A stretch of DNA of 64,000 bases from Sphaerimonospora sp050942215 (lineage in GTDB: Bacteria > Actinomycetota > Actinomycetes > Streptosporangiales > Streptosporangiaceae). The notes under the pieces were generated by a model. The model was not told the DNA's origin. It worked only from the letters and a program-made list of their open reading frames with translations, and ran no database searches. The stretch covers positions 558,001 to 622,000 of the forward strand of contig NZ_CP192056.1 of assembly GCF_050942215.1 (NCBI RefSeq), in the 5' to 3' direction. Below are positions 16,122-24,121 of this stretch, piece by piece (the first letter of the stretch is position 1; each line of letters starts with the position of its first letter). Position numbers and translations under genes: made by a program.

Positions 16122-16667
16122 ATGAGGAGATCATCGGAGGAGACCAAAGCGAAGATCCTGGCCGTGGCCCGGGAAAGGTTCGCGGCCGACGGATATGAGC
16201 GGACCACGATCCGGGCCGTCGCCACGGATGCGGGCATCGATCCCGCCATGGTCATGCGCTACTTCGGTTCCAAGGACAGGCTGTTTGCCGTCGCCGCCGA
16301 ATTCGATCTCCGTATGCCCGACCTGGGGAATGTCCCCGCGGACCGGCTCGGCGCCGTGCTGACGGCACACTTCCTCGACCTCTGGGAGGGTAACGAGGCG
16401 TTGATGATCCTGCTGCGTACCGGGGTGACCAACGAGGTCGCGGCCGAGCGCATGCGCGATATCTTCGCGACCCAGCTCGGCCCGATCGTCATGTCGGTCA
16501 GCCGCACCCCGGAAGACGCCTTCCTGCGGGCAGGACTCGCCGCCGGCCAGATCCTCGGCCTGGCCCTGTGCCGCTACATCCTGCGTCTGCCTCCAGTCGT
16601 GGCGATGTCACGCGAGGAGATCATCGCGTGGGTCGCCCCGACGCTCCAGCGTTATCTGACCGCCTGA
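16122..16667 (+). CDS. TetR-family regulator
   Basis: A 181-residue regulator. The N-terminal TetR helix-turn-helix is clear (about residues 8-55: ILAVARERFAADGYERTTIRAVATDAGI, then MRYFGSKDRLFAVA). The C-terminal ligand domain matches the Tetracyclin_R_C_17-like actinobacterial type (about 80-180). It probably represses itself and the divergent monooxygenase through the two 17-bp sites and responds to an aromatic or drug-like ligand. The start is probably leaderless after TACAAT. The efflux genes begin 24 bases after its stop and may be read from the same promoter. Confidence 0.9.
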   Translation: MRRSSEETKAKILAVARERFAADGYERTTIRAVATDAGIDPAMVMRYFGSKDRLFAVAAEFDLRMPDLGNVPADRLGAVLTAHFLDLWEGNEALMILLRTGVTNEVAAERMRDIFATQLGPIVMSVSRTPEDAFLRAGLAAGQILGLALCRYILRLPPVVAMSREEIIAWVAPTLQRYLTA

Positions 16668-16691
16668 AGATCCAGAGGACCGACCCGCAGG

Positions 16692-18167
16692 GTGAGTGAC
16701 GCGCCGCTTGACCATCCCTTTACGATTGGCCGAGTGGCTCTCCGTCGCAGACTTCTCCCGTTGCTCGCCGTTCCGCCTCTCCTGGTCGCGGGGTGCACCT
16801 CAGCGGAACCGGCGACGGCGGTGCTCGGCACGGTCACCCGCGCATCGGTCAGCGAGGTCGTCGAGGCCCCCGCGACCGTCGCGGCGCGGGCGGCCGCCAC
16901 GCTGACGGCCCCCGCCTCCGGCACCGTGACCGCGCTGTACGTCCAGGACGGCGACACCGTGAAGAAGGGCCAGATCCTGGCGCGGATCAGCTCCCCCCAG
17001 GCGAAGGAGCAGCTCGCCGAGGCGCGGAAGGCCGACAGGAAGGCGGCCAGGCCGATCTCCGTGGGGGGCGTGGGCGCCCAGACCGCGGCCGTACGACTGC
17101 CGCGCCTCAGCCTGTCCTCCGCCTCGTTGGATTCACAGGTGGTGCGGTCCTTCGCCAAGGCCAGGAAGGCGGTGAAGGAGGTCGACGACCGTGTGATGAG
17201 GGACCGGCTGCTGACCGCGATCGATGAGGCCCAGGCACGGCACCGGGCCCAGCGGCGGGCTCTCGACCAGGTGGTCGCGGGCCTCAACCGTTCGCTCGAA
17301 CAGGCACTCTCGCAGGTGACAGGACAGCTGACCGGGCAGCTGCGATCGGGGCTCGACGGGCTGACCGCCTCCATGTCGTCGCTCCAGGCGGCGTCGCGGT
17401 CGCAGACCAAGGCCGCCGTACGGGCCGCCCGGCGGACGGTGGACGCTCTGGTGATCAAGGCGCCGTTCGGTGGGGTGGTCACGCTCGCAGGTCCCTCAGC
17501 CGGTGGTGCGGCGAGCCTTGGCGGGCTCAGCGGCCTGGGCGGTCTCAGCGGGGTGACGGCGGGTGACCTCGCCGGCCTGGCCGGTCGACTGCCCGCCCCC
17601 GGCGGCGGCCGTTCGGGCGGCGTCATCGCGACCGGGGTGCCGGTCTCCGCGGGGGACGCCGTCGTCACGGTCACCGACGTCTCCGCGCTCACGCTCTCCG
17701 CCGACGTCGACGAGACCGACGTGCTGCTGGTCGAGAAGGGGACCACGGCCCAGGTCGAGCTCGACGCGGTGACCGGCGCGAGCTACCCCGCCACCGTGGT
17801 GGGCGTCGGCGTCTCGCCCAAGGAGGGCGCTACCGGCGGGGTCAGCTATCCCGTACGGCTCGAACTCGGCGAGGGGGCCTACGACGGCGGCGCCGCCGCA
17901 CCCGATCCGAAGCCCGGCATGAGCGCGGTGGTCCGGCTCACCGTGCGGCGGTCTCCCGACGCGGTGGCCGTACCCGCCTCTGCGATCGCGACCAGCGAAA
18001 GGGACACGATCGTCTGGGCCGTGCGCGACGGCAGGGCCGAGCGCAGGGTGGTCCGCCTGGGCGCGCAGGGAGATGCGGTCGTCGAGATCCTCGACGGGGT
18101 CTCGCCGGGCGAGCGCATCGTGGTCAAGGGCGCCGACACCGTCACCCCCGGTCAGCCACTCCCATGA
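16692..18167 (+). CDS. MacA/HlyD-type efflux adaptor lipoprotein
   Basis: A 491-residue membrane-fusion protein. From the internal GTG at 16734 the sequence begins with a lipoprotein signal ending LLVAGC, so that start may be the true one. A biotinyl-lipoyl-like half motif lies near VTALYVQDGDTVKKGQILARI. A long Ala/Arg/Gln-rich helical hairpin follows, then the second half (VIKAPFGGVVTLAG), a Gly-rich insertion and a beta-barrel with VDETDVLLVEKGT. The C-terminal membrane-proximal domain ends in VKGADTV. It would couple to the ATPase and permease that follow. A weak AGAGGA precedes the GTG at 16692. Substrate unknown. Confidence 0.85.
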   Translation: MSDAPLDHPFTIGRVALRRRLLPLLAVPPLLVAGCTSAEPATAVLGTVTRASVSEVVEAPATVAARAAATLTAPASGTVTALYVQDGDTVKKGQILARISSPQAKEQLAEARKADRKAARPISVGGVGAQTAAVRLPRLSLSSASLDSQVVRSFAKARKAVKEVDDRVMRDRLLTAIDEAQARHRAQRRALDQVVAGLNRSLEQALSQVTGQLTGQLRSGLDGLTASMSSLQAASRSQTKAAVRAARRTVDALVIKAPFGGVVTLAGPSAGGAASLGGLSGLGGLSGVTAGDLAGLAGRLPAPGGGRSGGVIATGVPVSAGDAVVTVTDVSALTLSADVDETDVLLVEKGTTAQVELDAVTGASYPATVVGVGVSPKEGATGGVSYPVRLELGEGAYDGGAAAPDPKPGMSAVVRLTVRRSPDAVAVPASAIATSERDTIVWAVRDGRAERRVVRLGAQGDAVVEILDGVSPGERIVVKGADTVTPGQPLP

Positions 18168-18191
18168 CCCCCCACCACCACCCCCATTGTG

Positions 18192-18309
18192 GTGATCTTG
18201 CAGTTTCTCGCAGGAAAGGCCGGTGACCTGGGGCGGCATGTACGGTGATCTTGCAGATTCTCGCGGGGACACGGCGCGACCCGCGTCGGAGCCATCCGTG
18301 ATCTCGCAG
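18192..18309 (+). repeat. Phased array B: three GTGATCTTGCAG motifs exactly 53 bp apart
   Basis: The motif starts at 18192, 18245 and 18298, again at exact 53-base steps. The first two copies share GTGATCTTGCAGnTTCTCGC; the third (GTGATCTCGCAG) is diverged and overlaps the start of the ATPase gene. The bases between motifs are unrelated. A C-rich stretch (18168-18186) immediately after the adaptor stop precedes the array, the same order as array A at 969-1120. Confidence 0.8.
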
Positions 18310-19029
18310 TCCGCACCGGCGTTCGAGGCCGTCGACCTCGTCCGCTCCTATCTGCTCGACGGCGGAGTCCGCGTCGACGCGCTGCGCGGCGTGACCCTGC
18401 GCATCGGCCAGGGGGAGTTCGTGGCGATCGTGGGACCGTCGGGGTCGGGCAAGTCGACGCTGATGCACCTCCTCGGCTGCCTCGACCGGCCGACGTCGGG
18501 GCTGCTCCGGGTCGGCGGGGTGGACGTGTCCACGCTCGACGACACCCGGCTGGCCGAGCTGCGCAACCGGGCCATCGGCTTCGTCTTCCAGTCGTTCCAC
18601 CTGCTGGCCCGCACCACGGCGCTGGACAACGTCGCGCTGCCGCTGGTCTACCGGGGCGTACCGAAACCGGAGCGGCGGGAGCGGGCGCGGGCCGCACTCG
18701 AGGCGGTCGGGCTGGGGCACCGGCTCGGGCACCGGCCGTCCCAGATGTCCGGGGGCGAGCAGCAGCGGGTCGCCATCGCACGCGCCCTGGTGGGCGATCC
18801 GCAGGTGCTGCTCGCCGACGAGCCGACCGGAAACCTCGACTCGCGCAACGGCGAGGAGGTGATGGCCCTCCTGGAACGGCTCAACACCGAGGGCGGCGTC
18901 GCGGTCGTGCTGGTCACCCACGATCAGGAGGTCGCGGGCCGGGCCCGCCGCCAGATCCGCGTCCGCGACGGGCTCGTGGAGCTCGACACGGGCGCCCGTA
19001 CGGCCCGGCGGGACGGTGGCGCGCGATGA
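18298..19029 (+). CDS. MacB/LolD-type ABC transporter ATP-binding protein
   Basis: A 243-residue ATPase. Walker A is GPSGSGKST, the Q-loop is FVFQSFHLL, the signature is MSGGEQQRVAIARAL, Walker B is VLLADEPTGNLDS and the H-loop is VTHDQE, all typical of the MacB/LolD/FtsE branch. The GTG at 18298 is preferred: GGAG ends 6 bases before it and the family-like sequence begins soon after. This start codon is the first three bases of the last repeat motif of array B. It works with the adaptor at 16692 and the permease at 19026 (ATGA overlap). Confidence 0.92.
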   Translation: MISQSAPAFEAVDLVRSYLLDGGVRVDALRGVTLRIGQGEFVAIVGPSGSGKSTLMHLLGCLDRPTSGLLRVGGVDVSTLDDTRLAELRNRAIGFVFQSFHLLARTTALDNVALPLVYRGVPKPERRERARAALEAVGLGHRLGHRPSQMSGGEQQRVAIARALVGDPQVLLADEPTGNLDSRNGEEVMALLERLNTEGGVAVVLVTHDQEVAGRARRQIRVRDGLVELDTGARTARRDGGAR

Positions 19030-20210
19030 GGACGGCCGAGGCGCTCCGGATGGCCGTCGAGGCCCTCCGCGTCAACCGGCTGCGCACCGGGCTGACCATG
19101 CTCGGCGTGATCATCGGCGTGCTGGCGGTGGTGATCCTGGTCGCCATCGGGACCGGCGCCAAGAACGCGGTGGAGAAGGAGATCGCCGGGCTGGGCAGCA
19201 ACATCATCCTGGTCGTGCCGGGTGAGGTGGGCCTCGGAGCCGTCCCGACGCAGAGCCGCCTCGACCTGGCGGACGTGGCCTATCTGAGGCGGGTGGTCGG
19301 CGACCCGGCGAAGGTGACCGTGGCCGTCAACTCCGGTGAGCCGGTCCGGGTCGGACGCACCGAGGTGTTCGCCACGATCACCGGCACCGACGAGTACATG
19401 CCGGGCATATTCGAGCGGCCGCTGCATCATGGCCGCTACCTCGGCGGCACCGATGTCGACACCCGGCGCCGGGTGGCCGTACTGGGCGCTGAGGCCGCGC
19501 GGAAGCTGTTCGGCGACGTCGATCCGGTGGGACGCCAGGTGACGATCGCCGGGGTGCGGTTCCGCGTCGTCGGGGTCTACGAGCTGGTCGGCTCCACCTT
19601 CGGCGTGGCTCGCGACCAGGAGGTGCACATCCCGGTCACCACGGCGCAGCGGCTCATCGGGCTCGACCGGATCAACGGCATCGCGGTGGGCGCGTCGGGC
19701 CCGGACGAGATCGACCGGCTGCGCGGCCGGGTGGTGACCGCGCTGGAGCAGCGCTATCCCGACGAGAAGTTCTCGGCCGTCACCCAGACGCAGCTCCTCG
19801 GCACGATCGGCACGGTGCTCGGCATGCTCACGGGGGTGCTGGCCGCCATCGCCGGCATCTCGCTGCTGGTCGGCGGTGTCGGGGTGTCCAACATCATGCT
19901 CGTCGGGGTGCGGGAGCGGACCAGGGAGATCGGTCTGCGCAAGGCACTAGGCGCCCGCCAGCGGGACATCCTCGGGCAGTTCCTCATCGAGGCGGTGCTG
20001 CTCACGACCATCGGCGGCACGATCGGCATCGCCCTCGGCGTGGGCGGGGCACTGCTGATCGGGGCGCTCACCCCGGTGCCGGCCGCGATCACCTGGTGGT
20101 CGATCGCGCTCGCGTTCGGGGTCTCGGCCGGGGTCGGCGTCTTCTTCGGGGTCACGCCGGCTCGGCGGGCCGGCCGCCTCGACCCGGTCGTCGCACTCCG
20201 CACGGAGTGA
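19026..20210 (+). CDS. MacB-type ABC transporter permease
   Basis: A 394-residue permease. One N-terminal membrane segment (about residues 22-46, in RTGLTMLGVIIGVLAVVILV) is followed by a MacB-like extracytoplasmic domain (about 50-260) and three more membrane segments near 275-300, 325-350 and 360-380. The FtsX core GVGVSNIMLVGVRERTREIG carries the ATPase-coupling region. MacB-type machines move substrates by mechanotransmission from outside the membrane. ATGA overlap with the ATPase stop shows translational coupling. The last codons contain the first unit of a palindromic repeat array. Confidence 0.92.
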   Translation: MRTAEALRMAVEALRVNRLRTGLTMLGVIIGVLAVVILVAIGTGAKNAVEKEIAGLGSNIILVVPGEVGLGAVPTQSRLDLADVAYLRRVVGDPAKVTVAVNSGEPVRVGRTEVFATITGTDEYMPGIFERPLHHGRYLGGTDVDTRRRVAVLGAEAARKLFGDVDPVGRQVTIAGVRFRVVGVYELVGSTFGVARDQEVHIPVTTAQRLIGLDRINGIAVGASGPDEIDRLRGRVVTALEQRYPDEKFSAVTQTQLLGTIGTVLGMLTGVLAAIAGISLLVGGVGVSNIMLVGVRERTREIGLRKALGARQRDILGQFLIEAVLLTTIGGTIGIALGVGGALLIGALTPVPAAITWWSIALAFGVSAGVGVFFGVTPARRAGRLDPVVALRTE

Positions 20211-20331
20211 GCCGGACTCCGTACGGCGTGAGCCGGGGCTCAGCACGGAGTGAGCCGGACTCCGCAGCCGGATTCGTAGCCGGACTCCGCAGCCGGACTC
20301 CGTACGGCGTGACTCGCACTCCGCGCCGAGT
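20195..20331. repeat. Imperfect ACTCCG/CGGAGT palindrome array, 21-22 bp period
   Basis: Copies of ACTCCG or close variants start at 20195, 20216, 20238, 20259, 20272, 20284, 20297 and 20318, with steps of 21, 22, 21, 13, 12, 13 and 21 bases. Several units are near-perfect inverted repeats, for example ACTCCG-CA-CGGAGT, which overlaps the end of the MacB gene. The array fills most of the gap before acuC. Confidence 0.75.
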
Positions 20332-20361
20332 GGGCCGCGCCCGGCACGGTACGGTCGTGAC

Positions 20362-21525
20362 ATGAGTCAGGCGGTGCGGGTCATCTGGGATGACGCCCTG
20401 GTTTCCTATGATTTCGGTCCTGGACATCCGTTGGCGCCGGTACGCGTCGAGCTCACCATGGCCCTCGCCCGCGATCTCGGCGTGCTCGGCGGGGTGGAGC
20501 TGGTCGGCTGCGTCCCGGCCACGGACGACGAGCTGGCACTGGTCCACAAGCGGGACTACGTCGAGGCGGTCAAAACGGCCTCCAGGATCGGCCGTCCCGA
20601 CCTGCGGCATGGGCTCGGTACGGAAGACAATCCGGTCTTCACCGGCATGCACGCGGCGGCCGCACTGGTCACGGGGGCGACGCTGGAGGCGGCGCGGGCG
20701 GTCTGGCGCGGTGAGGCCGAGCACGCGGTCAACGTGGCGGGCGGGCTGCACCACGCGATGACGGCGGCGGCGAGCGGCTTCTGCGTCTACAACGACCCGG
20801 CCGTGGCGATCGCCTGGCTGCTCTCGCAGGGCGCCTCCAGGGTCGCCTACGTGGACATCGACGTCCATCACGGCGACGGCGTACAGGCGATGTTCTACGA
20901 CGACCCGCGGGTTCTCACGATCAGCCTGCACGAGAGCCCGCGCACGCTCTTTCCGGGGACCGGCCTCCCGCAGGAGACGGGCGCCGAGGGCAGTGCGGTC
21001 AACGTGGCGCTGCCCGCTGGCTGCGGCGACGCGGGCTGGCTGCGGGCCTTCCACGCCGTCGTGCCGCCGCTGCTGCGCGAGTTCGCGCCGGAGGTGCTCG
21101 TCACCCAGCAGGGCTGCGACAGCCACGCGCTCGACCCGCTCGCCAACCTCATGCTCAGCGTGGACGGCCAGCGTACGGCCTATGCGGCGCTGCACCGGCT
21201 GGCTCACGAGACCGCGGGCGGCCGCTGGATCGCCGTCGGCGGTGGAGGTTATGAAATCGTGCGGGTCGTGCCGCGCGCGTGGACGCATCTGATCGCGGAG
21301 GTGGCCGGCGCCCCCGTCGATCCGCGTACCGGGACCCCGCGGAGCTGGCGCAGGCTGGCCGCCGAGCGGACGGGGGAGACGGCGCCGCTGACCATGACCG
21401 ACGGGCGAGACCCGTCCTGGCGTGAGATCTCCGAGGGATACGACCCGGCGGACGCCATCGATCGGGCGATCATGGCGACCAGGAACGCCGTGTTCCCCTT
21501 CCACGGTCTGGATCCGCTGCCCTGA
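20362..21525 (+). CDS. acuC: AcuC-like class I deacetylase
   Basis: A 387-residue member of the histone-deacetylase superfamily, close in length to AcuC. Visible metal and active-site parts are GLHHAM, YVDIDVHHGDGVQ (zinc Asp and His, proton-relay His), the zinc Asp in QQGCDSHALDPL and VGGGGYEI near the C-terminus. AcuC removes acetyl groups from lysines, for example on acetyl-CoA synthetase in Bacillus; the target here is inferred. A TACGGT hexamer at 20350-20355 lies 6 bases before the ATG, consistent with a leaderless start. Confidence 0.92.
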   Translation: MSQAVRVIWDDALVSYDFGPGHPLAPVRVELTMALARDLGVLGGVELVGCVPATDDELALVHKRDYVEAVKTASRIGRPDLRHGLGTEDNPVFTGMHAAAALVTGATLEAARAVWRGEAEHAVNVAGGLHHAMTAAASGFCVYNDPAVAIAWLLSQGASRVAYVDIDVHHGDGVQAMFYDDPRVLTISLHESPRTLFPGTGLPQETGAEGSAVNVALPAGCGDAGWLRAFHAVVPPLLREFAPEVLVTQQGCDSHALDPLANLMLSVDGQRTAYAALHRLAHETAGGRWIAVGGGGYEIVRVVPRAWTHLIAEVAGAPVDPRTGTPRSWRRLAAERTGETAPLTMTDGRDPSWREISEGYDPADAIDRAIMATRNAVFPFHGLDPLP

Positions 21526-21727
21526 CCCCCTTGCGGGCATCCCGAATGCGGGTATTTCGCCGCCACTTTTCCACCCCTGGCCCCGCCGTTTGCCAACTTT
21601 TCGGTGATCCTGGGCGAGGCTGAAGGGTAAGGCGTTGGTCCGTTCCAACATTGTGATGTGAGGGGCGGTACGGCTGCTGCCAGCGACTTTCCCGACTTGG
21701 CCGCCTGAGGGCGGAAAATTGGGGGGT

Positions 21728-21755
21728 TTGCCTACTCGGAGTCCCGACTTACGCT
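21728..21755 (+). promoter_or_regulatory. Probable bdtA-like gene promoter
   Basis: TTGCCT (21728-21733), a 16-base spacer and TACGCT (21750-21755) fit a vegetative actinobacterial promoter with a start near 21762. The rest of the gap after acuC (21526-21727) holds a GTTGG-TCCGTT-CCAAC inverted repeat but no other recognised element. Confidence 0.45.
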
Positions 21756-21827
21756 GACAGCAGTACACGTGCGTGAGCGATGGCACCAGTGGGGATAACC
21801 CGGAAACACGTGCGGAAGAGGCGTCCG

Positions 21828-22031
21828 ATGGGTGCAGGCGAAAGACCTCTCAGCGAGGTGAAGTTCCTGACGGTGGCGGAGGTGGCCACTGTCATGCGGG
21901 TATCCAAGATGACGGTGTACCGGCTCGTACACTCAGGCGAGTTGCCGGCCATCAGGGTCGGCCGGTCCTTCAGAGTGCCGGAGCAGGCGGTGCACGACTA
22001 CTTGAGGGACGCGTTCATCGAAGCCGGATGA
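21828..22031 (+). CDS. bdtA: Small BdtA-like helix-turn-helix DNA-binding protein
   Basis: A 67-residue MerR/excisionase-type protein. The motif FLTVAEVATVMRVSKMTVYRLVHSGELPAIRVGRSFRVPEQ is a winged helix-turn-helix with the conserved arginine-phenylalanine wing. The neighbourhood (bS22, epimerase, acyltransferase, HAD phosphatase, bldN) is the one I recall for Streptomyces bdtA, a BldD target, so orthology is inferred from sequence type and context. I chose the ATG at 21828 because GGAAGAGG lies about 7 bases upstream; an ATG at 21780 would add 16 residues. Confidence 0.8.
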   Translation: MGAGERPLSEVKFLTVAEVATVMRVSKMTVYRLVHSGELPAIRVGRSFRVPEQAVHDYLRDAFIEAG

Positions 22032-22106
22032 AGCGACTCGCTGGTCAGAGGCCACGCGGGGTCCCCGAGGGAGCGATCTACCGTGGATCGCCGGTAGGCT
22101 GTTGAG

Positions 22107-22128
22107 CCGGTGTGCGCTCGCGCGCCGG
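22107..22128 (+). promoter_or_regulatory. Leader hairpin upstream of the bS22 gene
   Basis: CCGGTGTGC and GCGCGCCGG form a 9-bp RNA stem with two G-U pairs and a GCTC loop. A TAGGCT -10-like hexamer lies at 22095-22100, so the hairpin would sit at the very 5' end of the bS22 mRNA, about 30 bases before the GTG. It may stabilise the message or allow autogenous control. Confidence 0.4.
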
Positions 22129-22160
22129 TTCGACATCCGCCACCTTCACCTGGGGGTCCC

Positions 22161-22259
22161 GTGGGCTCTGTGATCAAGAAGCGCCGCAAGCGTATGGCCA
22201 AGAAGAAGCACCGCAAGCTGCTCAAGAAGACGCGCATACAGCGGCGTAACAAGAAGTAG
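22161..22259 (+). CDS. Small ribosomal subunit protein bS22 (AURKAIP1/COX24 domain)
   Basis: A 32-codon gene starting GTG after a GGGGG ribosome site. The product begins MGSVIKKRRKRMAKKKHRK and ends IQRRNKK, almost entirely basic. This is the hallmark of the actinobacterial AURKAIP1/COX24-domain protein found in the mycobacterial 30S subunit. It lies between the bdtA-like gene and the epimerase gene, the usual actinobacterial position. It is easily missed because it is so short. Confidence 0.9.
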   Translation: MGSVIKKRRKRMAKKKHRKLLKKTRIQRRNKK

Positions 22260-22302
22260 CCGGACGGAGCGCGCATCTGTTCCACACTCGTGCGAGGCGC
22301 CG

Positions 22303-23238
22303 ATGACCCACAATGTGCTCGTCACCGGGGTCTCCCGCCATATCGGCCGGCGGGTGGCGAGCGCTCTCGCGGCGGACCCGGGCGTCGACCGCGTCATCGG
22401 CGTCGACACGGTGCCGCCCTCTTCCCCGTCGCGGGAAGACGACGCGCCGCCGCTCGGCCGTACCGAATTCGTCCGCGTCGACCTGCGCAGCCCTGACGTG
22501 GCGCGGGTCATCTCGGCGGCGGACGTCGATACCGTCGTGCACCTGAGCCTGGTGAGCGGTCCGGCGAAGAGCCGCTCAGCCGTCAAGGAGCACAACGTCA
22601 TCGGCACCATGCAGTTATTGGCGGCGTGCCAGCGATCGGAGACGGTGCGCAGGGTCGTGGTGCGCTCCACCACGGCCGTGTACGGCTCGTCGCCGAACGC
22701 CCCGGCCGTGTTCAGCGAGGACACCGAGCCGACCGAGGCGTCGCACCACGGCTACGAGAAGGACGCGGTCGAGGTCGAGGCGAGCGTCCGCGGGTTCGCC
22801 CGGCGGCGGCCCGACGTGGTGACCACCACGTTGCGGTTCGCCGCCCTGCTGGGCCCCGGCGTCGACTCGCCGCTGACCCGGTACTTCGCCCGGCCCGTGC
22901 TGCCCACCGTGTTCGGGTTCGACCCGCGGCTGCAGTTCGTCCACGAGGACGACGCGGTCGAGGTGCTGGGCCGCGTGGCGCGGGAGGACCATCCCGGCGT
23001 GTTCAACGTGGCCGCGGACGGTGTGCTGCTCCTGTCCCAGTGCGCGCGGCGGGCGGGCCGGCCGGTGCTGCCGGTGCCGTCCCCGGCGCTGCGTTTACTC
23101 GGCTTCTCCTCGGAGCAGTTGGCGATTTTGACCTATGGACGGGTGGTGGACGCCACCCGGCTCGCCGCCGAACTCGGCCACCGGCCGAAGTACGACACGG
23201 CCGCGGCCTTCGACGACTTCCTGGCGGCGCGGCGATGA
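22303..23238 (+). CDS. NAD-dependent epimerase/dehydratase family protein
   Basis: A 311-residue extended short-chain dehydrogenase. The N-terminal cofactor loop reads TGVSRHIGRRVASAL, deviating from the usual GxxGxxG. An Asp pair after the second strand, a Ser/Thr region (VVRSTTAVYG) and a Tyr-x3-Lys equivalent in HHGYEKDAVE are visible. It probably acts on a nucleotide sugar or a lipid-linked substrate. It overlaps the acyltransferase start by four bases (ATGA), so the two proteins may serve one lipid or envelope pathway. Substrate unknown. Confidence 0.85.
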   Translation: MTHNVLVTGVSRHIGRRVASALAADPGVDRVIGVDTVPPSSPSREDDAPPLGRTEFVRVDLRSPDVARVISAADVDTVVHLSLVSGPAKSRSAVKEHNVIGTMQLLAACQRSETVRRVVVRSTTAVYGSSPNAPAVFSEDTEPTEASHHGYEKDAVEVEASVRGFARRRPDVVTTTLRFAALLGPGVDSPLTRYFARPVLPTVFGFDPRLQFVHEDDAVEVLGRVAREDHPGVFNVAADGVLLLSQCARRAGRPVLPVPSPALRLLGFSSEQLAILTYGRVVDATRLAAELGHRPKYDTAAAFDDFLAARR

Positions 23239-24107
23239 GGGAGCAGGGGGACCGGGAGACCGGCCGGGACACGAGTGAGGCGCTCGCCGAACTGCTCGCC
23301 TTCCTGCGGCGCAGGATCACCGGAGACTATGAGATCGACGAGTTCGGCTTCGATCCGGAGTTCCACGACAGGGTCCTGATCGAGCTGCTGCGGCCGCTCT
23401 ACCGGCACTGGTTCCGGGTCGAGACCATCGGCATGACGAACGTGCCCGCGGACTCGGGCGCCCTCGTGGTGGCCAATCACTCCGGCACGCTGCCACTCGA
23501 CGCGCTGATGATGCAGGTCGCGCTGCACGACGAGGCGGGCAGACCGGTCCGGCTGCTCGGCGCGCACCTGGTCTACCAGCTACCCGTCCTGGGCCACCTG
23601 GCCCGCAAGGGCGGCCACACCCTCGCCTGTCCGGAGGACGCCGACCGGCTGCTGCGAAAGGGAGAGCTGGTCGGGGTGTTCCCCGAGGGCTACAAGGGCA
23701 TCGGCAAGCCGTTCTCCGAGCGCTACCGGCTCCAGCGGTTCGGCCGGGGCGGCTTCGTCACCTCGGCGATTCGCGCCGGCGTGCCGATCATCCCCTGCTC
23801 GATCGTGGGGGCAGAGGAGATCTACCCCAAGATCGGCGACATGCCGGTGCTGGCCAGGATGCTCGGCCTGCCGTACCTGCCGATCACCCCGTTCTTCCCC
23901 TGGCTCGGCCTGTTCGGGCTGGTGCCGCTGCCGTCGAAATGGCTGATCGAGTTCGGTGAGCCGATCCACACCGACGAGTACGACCCGGGGGATGCCGACG
24001 ACCCGGCCATGGTCTTCGAGCTGACCGATCACATTCGGGAGACCATGCAGCGGCGGCTGAACGAACTGCGGCGGCGCCGCGGCCCCGCCTTCCCCGGGAT
24101 CCTCTGA
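23235..24107 (+). CDS. PlsC-type lysophospholipid acyltransferase
   Basis: A 290-residue acyltransferase. The first motif is NHSGTLPLDALMM (a His-x6-Asp variant of HX4D seen in a subfamily), with VFPEGYKGIGK as the third motif and IIPCSIVGAEE as the fourth. It would acylate glycerol phosphate or a related lysolipid at the inner membrane face. The ATG is at the epimerase stop (ATGA overlap), so the pair is one operon. It is convergent with the HAD gene 14 bases downstream. Confidence 0.88.
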   Translation: MREQGDRETGRDTSEALAELLAFLRRRITGDYEIDEFGFDPEFHDRVLIELLRPLYRHWFRVETIGMTNVPADSGALVVANHSGTLPLDALMMQVALHDEAGRPVRLLGAHLVYQLPVLGHLARKGGHTLACPEDADRLLRKGELVGVFPEGYKGIGKPFSERYRLQRFGRGGFVTSAIRAGVPIIPCSIVGAEEIYPKIGDMPVLARMLGLPYLPITPFFPWLGLFGLVPLPSKWLIEFGEPIHTDEYDPGDADDPAMVFELTDHIRETMQRRLNELRRRRGPAFPGIL

Positions 24108-24121
24108 ATCCCTCTCCGGGG

